A stretch of DNA of 64,000 bases from Cordilura impudica. Lineage: Eukaryota; Arthropoda; Insecta; Diptera; Scathophagidae. The notes beneath the pieces were generated by a model. That model had not been told where the DNA came from and ran no database searches. It saw nothing but the letters and a program-made list of their open reading frames with translations. Shown one piece after another: positions 11,201-23,200 of this stretch. The position numbers and the translations under genes were made by a program. The stretch lies in contig OY821518.1 in the NCBI GenBank assembly GCA_963682025.1, forward strand, positions 31,266,032 to 31,330,031, given 5' to 3'. Every line of letters begins with the position of its first letter. The stretch's first letter is position 1.

Positions 11201-14200
11201 GGGCACTATCACACTCTATTTGAGTGTGCCCCTTTTCAAGGTATTTCTGTTCAATTATTTTGTCGTGTTTGATTGCGAAATTGGAAAGAGCATTAGACAA
11301 GTAGTGATTCCGGTTCTGATAGCCACAGTCATCAGAATAAATTATAATCGGTAATCTGTCAGATAGGCAATACGTTGTTAGGTGGTGCGAAATTATGGAA
11401 ATAAATGTGGAGGCTGAAAGATCCCCGTTAGTTTCATTCCACCAGTAATTACTGCATTGGTGTGAAGCTAAGTTATATACAGTGAAATTATGAACTTGCA
11501 AACGTTGCTTGAAATATACAGCCAAAGCATTAATATTGGGGCAGAGTTTAACCGCTTGTATGTACATCCATTGTAAAGACATAGCACTGATTTTTTTGAG
11601 CAGCAATTTTGTCCCTTTGCTTTTCTTCCTGAGCTAGTTGCTCTCTCGAAAGATGTTCGTTGTATTCCTCAGCTGTTATTTGTTTTGTTTTGAAACCAAC
11701 ACACAAATCACATTCGTCTTTACGTGGCATAAATGATGCAAAGTTCTGTTCTGCAAAATGTTTTGAAAATGTAAATATTGACACATAATGAACCTTCTCC
11801 AAACATTTTGTTTTTTAATCTCTGCAAATTTCAGCTTTAGTTTTGAATGTTGCTGCGATATATATTTTACTACTGTCTTTACGACAGTAGTGACTTTCCA
11901 ACTTTTCTAATTTTTGAAAATAATCTTTTAGATGTTCATCCCAGTCACAGGAGGGTCGAATAAGTGGTGGTGAAATCGGTGGATGAACCACCCAATAATA
12001 AATCATTCTGTTGGATATAGCAAGAGTTGAAAGAAATATTTTTCGACAAACTTTCAACGATCTTTTCTTATGAGGTAATTTATAAACACAACTGTTTTTT
12101 CTTCTGTTAGAATCTGGAATTGTTTTTCTCTTTGTGTCTGTCACTGTAACATAGCTTTTCAAAAACACTCGCTTGGACTCCCAACTCATGTTCCAAAACT
12201 CTTTAAATATTTCATTTCTATCAACCTCATTAAATTTTTCGCATAGATTAACGGAATTTTTTTTTACATGCTGGTGATAAACATGTTGGCCCAATCTGCC
12301 TTTTAGATTTCAGTAATGTTTGTTTCCATCCATCAGCTGTGTTGAAGCCCAAGTATCCTTTTCCCCTCATTCGCTTTACATAATTTTCTTTTCGGTTTTT
12401 TGATGTGGAGCAATGAATACGAATTTTTCTACGCCTGACTACTTGTCGGGCCGTGTGTTCATCATCAGAATCTAGGTTAAAGTTTTTGTGAATGGTCATA
12501 AAAAAACACTATAAGAATACTACAAACCAGTTATTAGATTATCTAAATCATTATCTTCGTTGGACGATGCAAAGTTTATAGCAAGGCTTTGTAAGGAATT
12601 CGGTATTCAACGAATTAATTAAATCTTCTTTGTTTTACATTTTTTTAAATTAAAATCTTTAATTAAACTGTTTTAAATGAAATGTTATTTTTATTCTATG
12701 ACAACTGTAACTGACAACTATATCAGGGAAATTTACTATGTAGATAGCACACTTTGTATTCGAAAAATATTTGTTAAATAGATAGCACAAAAACAAAAAC
12801 ATGAAAATAATGGTGATAGAAAAAAAATTTTTTCACGAAATTGATATCACAGATGCAGAATGGATTACTAAACAGTTTGGCATCAAAAACGCTTTTTGGA
12901 CAAATCTGCAGATAGCACAATTTGACTATAAGCCCTCGATATGCATGGGTGATATGGGTGGGGGTGCATGAGATGAGTGCTGATGGAGTCGGACAATTAA
13001 GATTTATTAATGGTATTATAGATATTCCTGGTTATGTAGATATTTTGAAAAACGATTTTGTGCCGAGTGTTGGAAAATTAAATCTAAAGGTTGATTTTAT
13101 ATTTATGCATGATAACGACCCCAAGCATAACATAGGACTTGTCGGAGAATGGCTACACTTTGTAACGTAAAATCTAAGCTTCCAAACCCTCCACAATCCC
13201 CAGACCTAAATGTTATCGAACATTTATGGACTCATTTGAAGCAAAAACTTAAAAATAGGCGGGCATCGTCTACTTCTCATGGGAAAACGATTTTGAATGA
13301 AGAACGGACAAATATTTCCTCTGAAAAAACATAAAACCTTGTTTCTTCGTTGCCCGAAAGACTTAAAGAAATTTTCGATGCAAAAGGATGGCATACAAGC
13401 CATTGAAAAATTACGAATTTATTCCAGAGAGCGCAACAATACGGCGTATGTAGACTTTTGCTATTGCTAAGGCGACTCTGACTCCAATTTTATTCTTCGA
13501 ATACTGGCCCTATTTACGTTTGTAAATATATTTATTTTCATACATTTTGCATGGAAATATTTTTTGCGCTTTATGTTTTAATTGTTGTTGCGTTTTTTGC
13601 ATGGAAGTTAACACTTCCACACGCCCAATACCTTTTTTAATAACATATTGGCGAATGCGCGAGTCAGCAATACCACGGACAGCGCGTGTTGCAGTTGACA
13701 CCCCGCGCACCACCCCTTTGCTCACCAATATACAATGCGCTATACGATACTTGCATTCTTTTGTACACGTGCAAGCTATTGGGAAATGAGTAAGTTAGTG
13801 TTCTAAATTAAATTAAGCTAGCGTATGCAAATATTTGCACACGCGAATTATTGGGAAACCATAGCATGTTATGGTTCCCATGAGAATAAGCTGGCATAGG
13901 CAAAATAATATTAGTAAATTTTTAGTTATATTAATGTGCAAGAGACGGAGAGCAGTTGGTTCAATTCTAGAGCAGTAGAGCAACGTCGTGTTTATTTAAT
14001 AAAATAATAGTCAACATATTAAATAGTGTTTTTTATTTGAAAGATGAGTTGGGCCCCATGGGCGGCCCAACAATAGTAATTTTTTTAAAACATGGCTGAC
14101 GCCATTGTTAACTGGCGCCCGAGCAGGGACCGGCCAATCGCGGAGAGAAAAGGATGTGCCGGATCCTTCTGTGCTTGGCTCATGGCCAAAATAATCCCTT

Positions 14201-17200
14201 TTCCTAAGAAAAAAATTATAATAAAGGTGAAAAAAGTGAAAAAAATTTCTTTTTAGAATAAAAAGTCTAGAAATTAAAAAGTGTCCTTTGAGAAATCGAG
14301 AAGTTCTAAAATAAAAATTCTTTTTTCGAAAATAAAATACAAAAAGTTTTACAAGTTCTGAAAGTGGAAATGAGAAATTTGAAATGAAAATTTCCTTTTT
14401 TGAAAATTAAAAATAAAAAATTCTTTTTGTGAATATGTGGAATTTAAAAATGAAAATTTGTTTTTTTTGGAAAATTAAAAATTATTTTTGTGAATAAGAA
14501 AAGAAAAAGAGAAATTATTAAAATAGTTAATTAAGCTAAGGGTAAAATTGAAAGAAGTACTCCCTGAGGAAGTAAAATTCCGGGGGATGAAAAATCAATT
14601 ATTTTTTGGAAACCCTAGAGAGGGAAATATCCAAAGTTGAAAAAGCGAAGTATCCTTCAGTCTCCCCCCGAAAACAGGTAAGTGTGCATTCTTGTGTAAA
14701 CTGCAACATGATAAAAAATAAAAAAAGTGACCAATATGGGTCTTGAAATGAGGCCCAGCGTGCTGCGATCCTGAACTCCAGGCCCTCCAGTGCGTAAAAA
14801 ATTTTTTGTCACTATGATAATATGAAAATTCATCCCTTTGGAAAAACGTGAAACCTTGCTTCAGAACGCTCCCTTACCGAAAGGTGACATTACAGAAGGC
14901 TAAAGGACATTACCCAACAAGTTGTAGTAAACTTAAGAACCTACACTACTCAGTGGGTTCGGATGTTTCCTTTTCGCCTGGTAATTAAGAGCTTAAGCTG
15001 GAAGGTTCACAGGGTGAGATAAATCGTGCCTTAGTACGTCAGCATTCACTGTTCGAAACCGGACCACACGATCCTCCATCTAAAGGGATATAAGGTAATA
15101 AAAAATATGAATGAATAAAGTAAATTAGTGCAATTACTCTGACAAGTATATGTACACGGGGAACCTAAAGGATGACCTTTGTATGTATATTTTTAGTATT
15201 TATATAAATTAAATAGCAAAAAATATTTAAATTGCCAAATCGAAAATATGAAATTGTAAAAAATATTTACATAAATTATATGGCAAAAAATAGAAAATGA
15301 AATTGCCAAAGAGAAGTTATGAGAATTTTATATGAATGAGAAGGAAAAAATAAAAATTATTGAATGATATAAAATTATGATAAAAAAGTCTTATATAAAT
15401 TAAATGGAAAAAAATAAAAGAATTAATGCCAAAAAGAAAATAAAAAGTGGTGAAAATAAAAATCTTTTAATAATTAAATAAAAAATGATCGAGAAATAAA
15501 AATTACAAAATTAGAAAAATAATCTTTTTTTATCAAAAAACAAGAAATAAATTGTGAAAGGAAAAGGGAAGAAGCTATGAGCCAAGACGTTAAAAATATC
15601 TTTTTAAATTAAATCAAGAATGTGGAAGTAAAATAAATAATTGAAAATCTAAACTTTTCCGTTTTAGATCCACTCAACATAACATCAATCACATGCACTT
15701 CGCATAGTACGTAAAAATATAAACCTATAGTTAAATATAAATAAAACACAATCTAAGAATCTAACACAATCTAGAATTGAATTGGAACTTCAAGGGTAAG
15801 TGCAAGGCTTTGTTTTGATTAATTACCTTTGATCGTGGTATGATTATTATTTTGATTTATTACCTCTAATTGTGGTGCGCGATAACCCTCTTCCGTCCAA
15901 TTATATTTCTTTTTAAACTTTAATTTTACGACCAATACTGACAAAATAGAGGACCATTTATTTAATAGTTTTTCTTAATAATATAAACAATTTTTTTCCG
16001 TTGATACCAAGGGGATATTTGAACGAAATGTATTTCCAGGAGATCGAGGAAAGATTAGAGACAATAGCAAATCTGTATACGGTAGATGAAGAGGAAAGGG
16101 AAAAGCTGCGGAAATTGATAACTGCAATAACGAGGATAAAACGTATCGCGAGGAAGAAGTACCTAAGGAATAAAAGGAAACGGGGACCTATTAGGGTATA
16201 ATAAGGAGAGAATATTTTCTTTATTTTATTTTGCAGTATGGAGCTGATTACATGGGAATTATAAAATCATTAATTAATAACTTAATAACTAATTACAAAT
16301 CTTTTTAATATAGGATACAGAGAACAATCAAGATAAATGATAGGCTAATTACGAATTTTCTTCATATGGATACGGGGAACAATCAGGATTAATAACCGAA
16401 TAGTAAAACTCAATCATTATTGATGGTAAATTGAATTGAGATTATTTAATATAATCGGATGTATTATAATATCATGTAATCGATCGAAGAGTGAAAATTA
16501 TGTTAAGGGTACACGTTTTATAAGGAAAAATCATAGCAGGGTAAAACAATAATTTTGAAACGTTACATTGATAATTTTGGCATTTGATTGTATAAATTAT
16601 TTACGTGTTAGGAAAAGATTCACTGAAAGGCAACCATTGGATTTGTAACATTTGCTGAACTTTAGTTGGAATCTACGTGACACTCTGCTATTTCAGGAGG
16701 AAAGGACCGTCCTAAGGCCTCTCCTTTTTATGGCAACTGTAATTTGGCTGATGGCGTTTTGGACTTTTGACTTGAATAACGTACAAAACGTTCATGGAAA
16801 AGTAACATTTTTTCATTTTAGGAATTCTTGGAAATGAAAGAAAAGGTTGTAACAATTTTATTTGCTTTTGAGTTAATGGGAGTTTTACGCGTGTGGATAA
16901 CTTTTTGGTAATTTAGATCAGGCAAAAGTGTTAAACTTTGTTAGGAAAATATACAAACTGAACTCGCTTTTTGTCTACGAGGAAAGTGTTAGTCAGTTGA
17001 TATAAGCGAAAATTCTCTCCAACGGAATTTGATAGGAGACATATTTTTTTGGACAATTTTATAGAATTCAGTTAAAGGACCACTCTGAAAATTCCTGGAA
17101 GGTTCCACGATAGTTCCGGAAAACTATTAAAGTGCGGACTGAGAAATTTTCTCTAAAGTATATTATTATTTGAACATCTGAATAAATTACAGGGAAATCG

Positions 17201-20200
17201 TTTAAATAATTTTCTGGAAGTTGGGATATTTACCACGAATTATTGGAGCATATATTTTTATAGTTAGAGAACGGATGATCAATTTTTAGTTCATAATATT
17301 GGAGTACCTTATAATTACTAACTGGAGCTTATCAACGATATTTTAGGAAAAATTCACCTACGGACAAAGAGGAAGAAAATGACTAAAATAGAAAATTTAT
17401 TAGGGACTATGCGAAGGTTGCTAAACCATTGACGAACCTCATTAGAAGTGAAAACGCTCAAATCAGGGCGGACATGTCCAGAAAAATTTCCATTACACTT
17501 AATGAGGAGGCATTACAAGCTTTTGACGAGCTCAAAACTTTGTTAATGTCATCAGAAGTTCTAGCATTCCCCGACTTTGAGCAGCCTTTCAACTTGACGA
17601 CGGATGCCTCAAACTACGCAATTGGAGCAGTATTGTCTCAGGAACATTCGGATTCCGATAGACCCGTGGCATATATATCACGTTCTCTTGCGAAAACGGA
17701 GGAAAATTATGCCACCAACGAAAAGGAAATGCTAGCTATAGTCTGGGCTTTGGACAATTTGCGCTCTTACCTCTACGGCGCGAAAAAAATCAGGATTTTT
17801 ACCGATCATCAGCCGCTCACCTATGCACTTGGCAACCAGAATCACAATGCTAAACTGAAAAGGTGGAAAGCCAGGATAGAAGAATATAACTACGAACTTA
17901 TATACAAACCTGGTAAGTCAAATGTAGTGGCAGATGCCCTTTCCAGATTGGAATGTAACTTAAATCAAATGAACACACTTAGCGACGAAGGTACGATCAC
18001 AGCCTCTGAAATTGGTTCAGAGACCGCAACAGCCGACGAAGGCTCGGAAAGGCAATCATTCCGGTCTGACGCTACGATGCACAGTGCCGACCAAGATGGC
18101 AGCGATCTTATCCCCCATGTCGAAGTTCCCTTGAACGTTTTCAGGAACCAGATAATAATCAGGCAGGGCAAGGATTTGCATAGCCATATACAGCCACATC
18201 CCGGCTTTAATAGGTACCATGCGACCATTGAGCAGCTGACTGCAGAAACCCTTTCCGAGATATTGAAAAAATGCTTAAGCCCGACCTGCATTAACGGCAT
18301 CAAGATACCCGAATGCTTTATTTTGTTATTAAACGAAGTCTATTTGGCCCACTTTGTCTCATATAGAATAAGAATTACGCAGCGTGTAGTCGAAGATGTG
18401 GGCAACCCCGAGAGAATCTGTAGAATAATTGAGGAAGAACATGGGCGAGCCCATCGCAACCCGAGGGAAAATGGTCAACAAATATTGGAAAGATTCTATT
18501 TCCCTAGCATGGGGAGTCTCATTAAGCGGTACACTAGAACATGCGAAATTTGTAAGTTTAACAAATATGACAGACACCCCAGTAAACCTAAACTTCAACC
18601 AACTCCTATCCCGGAATATCCGTGCGAAATCCTGCATATCGACATTTTTGAAATTCAGGGGTTTAAGTTTATCAGCTGTATTGACAAATTCTCTAAGTTC
18701 GCAAAACTTTTTCACATTAGGAATCGGTCAGCGATCCACTTGCGGAACAAACTAGCCAAGGTTTTACATTACTTCACCGCACCTCGTATGATCGTGTCGG
18801 ACAATGAAAGGGGGTTCCTGAGCCCAACTATTTTAAATTTCATTAGATCTTTGAACATATAAATATACTTTACACCAGTGCAAAAGAGTGAAGTCAATGG
18901 CCAGGTAGAGAGATTTCACTCAACGCTCATCGAAATATATAGGTGTTTGTCAAGGGAAATGGGGAATCTTGGTCCTAGAGAGATAATTACCATCGCAGTA
19001 GATCGTTACAATAACACAATACACTCGTTCATTGGTAGAAAGCCGTCGGACATTTTCTTTCATAGAACTGAAAGATTTAACTACCGACAGCTGACAAATT
19101 TCCGCGACCAGGTCAACGAGGACATCCGTGGGCTAATCGAGTACAAGCAGAAGATAACGAATGACCGTCTAAACAGAAATAGATCGGACCCAGTCGACCT
19201 TGTCGAAAATCAGGAGATCTTAGTCAAAGACGGACAGATTAAGCCGAAGCATAGACCTCTATACAAGCGGCACAGAGTTTATACCAGCAATAGAGTAACT
19301 ATCCGCACCACAACGGGAAAGAAATACCATAAGTCACAGATTAAGAAAATGTAAAGTGACCCTTGCAACTACCCTGGAAACCTTAGAACATAAGAAAAAA
19401 AGAAAAAGAAAATATAAACAAATAATGGAAATTATAAAAATTTTAGTAATAGAAATTATGATTAAGAAATCTAATTGTCGAGAATTTGTAAAAAAATTTT
19501 TTTTTTTTAGAAAAAAAAACCTTTATTTAAAATTAGAAAATCATAATTACCAAAAATTGTATAACATAAGAGGAAAACTTTTTTTTTGAGGACTATAACT
19601 AGGCAATTGTAATAAGAATAATACCCAGATCTTTGAATTCATGATTTACATTTTACACCTATTGTATTAAACACCAAGCTCTGTCCAACTCTATACATTG
19701 CACCTAGAATACGGATACTATAAGCTGCACATACTAACCTACGTTAATACTTTAAATTTCTAAGCCTTTTTCTACTCGCAACCAACGTTGCAGCCTTCCA
19801 CGTCTTTGAATATCAATCGCCGCTTGTGACTATCAAAGATGGCGAAGGATGGATTGTGAACGGTTATCTGAGCGTCGTACATGTGATACAATTGGAGAGG
19901 TTCGAGGAGATGCTTCGGACAACTGCTGACGTCTTCACTGCTACATCGAAGGACGAAAAGGGCAAGGAAATATTCGGATATCAACTCCAAAGGGCATACG
20001 ACCGAATGACAACAGTAAAAGGCATCACGAGGAACAAAAGATCTATAGAGTGGATTGGCTCTGCCTGGAAATGGATTGCCGGCAACCCAGATGCAACAGA
20101 TTGGAACAAGATACTGGAAAGCCAACAAAGATTAATAGAGAACAACGAGTAACAATACGTGGTGAACAATAATCTGTTTGGCACAACAGACGATTTGGTG

Positions 20201-23200
20201 AAGAAAATGAACGACCTCATCGACAGATACAACAATAAAATAGTCGTGTCCGAATCAGACGAAATAATGCGTGAAGCCTTGAACCAAGTAATCACGATAA
20301 GAGAAGACATCGGGGAAATAGTACGAGCGTGTCAACTCGCTAAAGCAGGCATCGCCAACACTAATCTACTAAATATGGAGGAAATTAGTAAGATTGTTTC
20401 CGAGATCGAATCGCTCCCATACGACAACGAGATCGAGGCCATAGAATACGGTAGGCCAAGTATATTTTCGAATGGTACATCGCTGTTGTACGTGATATCA
20501 ATACCAAAAGTGGAATCCAGCAGATACAATAAAATTCTCCTGAGAGCAGCTATATCCCTAGGCCGCCAAATTGACTTGAAATACGACAAGGTACTGTTGA
20601 ACCACGAGAACATTTATGGCATTCGGAATCGCTGCTCATCGCTCAACAATGTCACGATTTGCACCTTAGAACAATTGGAAAGACTCCAGGAGGAAGAATG
20701 CCTGTCAACAATTTTGAGGGGTATCACCGCGAACTGCACATTCCGTTCAAATGAGGAAACCACAGTGGAACAGATAGAAAGCGATCTTATATACGTAACC
20801 AACTTCAGGGGCAACGTTTCATCTGAAACGAACACTGTGAACATAAACGGAACATACGAATCTTCAACGAAACGGTTACGGTCGGAGAGAGGAATTTTAC
20901 AAATATAAGGATCTCAGGCCTACAGGCGCTTCCCCCCTTATTAACGAACGCGCACGAAGGAACACGCAAGATAGATACGAAACTATTACATGAACTCCAC
21001 GTGAAGAACATCGAGCACATTCGAGATTTGATGGGCCATGTAAACCTGTCACTTGGATCAAACGCTGCAATTCTGTTGTGTGTCATTGCAATGACGATCA
21101 TATTAACCATAGTTTGGAGGAAGATATTCGGTCGTATCACCATGCCGGCCCTAAGTCCTATCGATCATCCGAACGGGGGCACTAACTGATCAGCGGGACG
21201 CCGATTTTTGAGGAGGGGGGAGTTAACACTTCCACACGCCCAATACCTTTTTTAATAACATATTGGCGAATGCGCGAGTCAGCAATACCACGGACAGCGC
21301 GTGTTGCAGTTGACACCCCGCGCACCACCCCTTTGCTCACCAATATACAATGCGCTATACGATACTTGCATTCTTTTGTACACGCGCAAGCTATTGGGAA
21401 ATGAGTAAGTTAGTGTTCTAAATTAAATTAAGCTAGTGTATGCAAATATTTGCACACGCGAATTATTGGAAAACCATAGCATGTTATGGTTCCCATGAGA
21501 ATAAGCTGGCATAGGCAAAATAATATTAGTAAATTTTTAGTTATATTAATGTGCAAGAGACGGAGAGCAGTTGGTTCAATTCTAGACTGCAGTAGAGCAA
21601 CGTCGTGTTTATTTAATAAAATAATAGTCAACATATTAAATAGTGTTTTTTATTTGAAAGGTGAGTTGGGCCCCATGGGCGGCCCAACAATAGTAATTTT
21701 TTTAAAACATGGCTGACGCCATTGTTAACTTGGATATATTTTTTGTGCGTTATCTACGTATGTTCTAATTGTTGTTGTTGCGTTTGTTCTTTGCATTTGA
21801 GAGTACCGTTATATTTATTTTCACTTGTTGTACGCTGATCTCTGTTCTTCAGTTATTTGTAGTCTCTCGTGGTGTAAACTTCTGTGAATTGTGAACAATT
21901 GACTAATCAAAATGGAAAATAGTAATAAAAAGTTTAAAGTTTTGAGTGTTTCGTCGGTGGCCCGGTAAGAAAAATATGAAATACATACATATGTATGTAT
22001 ATAGTTTTATGTTTTTTTAACTTATATGGCCTTGATACTATAGGCTTCCGTATGCTATGCAAATAAAGTATTTTGAAAACCTTGTTGAGGGCATTGAGTC
22101 AGATGATGAAGAACTAACAGCAGAAGCTACTTCGAGCCGTGTAAAAGATGATGGTGATATGTCCATATTACTTCCAAACATTGATGATGATGCCTCTGAT
22201 ATTGAAACCGAGGAATGTCCCGTAGAATGGGACACTGAAGTGACTCAGACATTGAGGATGAGATCGAATAAGAAGCTGATGTTCCAGAGAACCCAGAAGA
22301 GGACTTCTTCCTTGCGAAAGACGGAACAAAATGGAGCAAAACACCACCCGGTTTGCAACGCATGCGACAGCAAAACATATTTCGTGAAAGTCGTTTTATT
22401 GGCCCCAATCCGAATACAAATCACTTGAATATTATTGATAGGGGAAGAGGTTGGGGTGCGGCCATAGTTAGGTTTTCCGCTTATAACTTTTCACCCAGTG
22501 CAATTTATTCGGACAACTGGGTATCTAAAGCTAGAGACCGTGGCTAACTGCTGGTAAAGGAACTAAATCAATTTCGTCAAACGGAATTTTTTTTCTTCTA
22601 AATTTTGTGAAGTGGCCATTTTTGGGGCAAAATTTTTTTTGGTTGGGTTGTGGCCACCCTTGGAAACCTTGGAAAAATGAAGAAAAACCTAAGTTTATTT
22701 ATTTTCAAAGCCCTCATTGGCATTATTATTAAGAAAAACTTAAAACTAAATAAAAAATAATAATGATAAATAAATGGCATTATTCGTCTTCCGAATCACA
22801 ATTTTCGCGTTTGAAGCAGCTGGCTCTAGTGCCAGCACACTTCAAAACACTTCAAATGAACGGGCCGATCGCATCCGAAACAATTGATGGAGTTATTATT
22901 GCTTATATGTGTTATATTGCTTACTGGGTAGTTATTTTGACATCTACGACGATATTTCACCATAAAAAAAAAAAAAAAGGTGGCCACAACCCAACCAATT
23001 TTAGTGACCACAACCCAATTTGGCAGCCATCTTGAGATGTGGTGAAAATTTTTTTTGGTGTCAACGTATTGGTTGCAATCGATATTTACTCACAAAGTAT
23101 AATAAATTTACTGAATAAAAATGTACTGCACTCACATTTTTGATTGATTCACTTCGATTTCTAACTCTATTGAAAAGGGGTAAATTTGTATTATTGGTCT

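Larger units (their letters stand above)
9810..13440 (+). pseudogene. Tc1-type transposase, split by a nested transposon
   Basis: The 5' part (9820-10300) reads MAKRKEISTDARKFVI, a stop, SYQMEG, then a helix-turn-helix-like stretch and, after more breaks, VHADTVRRCLRKIGLKSCIA and VIIADECKFNLFG, with the first catalytic D. The 3' part (12943-13440) resumes in register after the insertion: YAWVIWVGVHEM, then FMHDNDPKHN (second D), and in a shifted frame NPPQSPDLNVIEHLWTH (the E). The order and spacing are those of Tc1 transposases. Several stops and at least two frameshifts make it inactive. The interrupting element is at 10304-12938. Outer TIRs were not found. Confidence 0.88.
13606..21734 (+). 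mobile_element. Gypsy-type endogenous retrovirus (errantivirus) with env; defective
   Basis: A full-size LTR provirus of 8.1 kb with a 4-bp target duplication TGGA (13602-13605 and 21731-21734). The LTRs start AGTTAAC and end GTTAACT. The tRNA-Lys-type primer site, polypurine tract, RNase H, integrase and env are all recognisable and in the expected order. Gag, protease and most of the reverse transcriptase are missing: 14131-17404 holds no related coding sequence. Integrase and env each carry internal breaks. This copy cannot make a complete virus, but its LTRs differ by only about four substitutions and a 2-bp indel, so it arrived recently. Confidence 0.9.

Noticed and set aside
17965..18303. 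112-codon minus-strand ORF within the errantivirus pol
   Set aside because: Shadow of the integrase reading on the other strand; no independent support.
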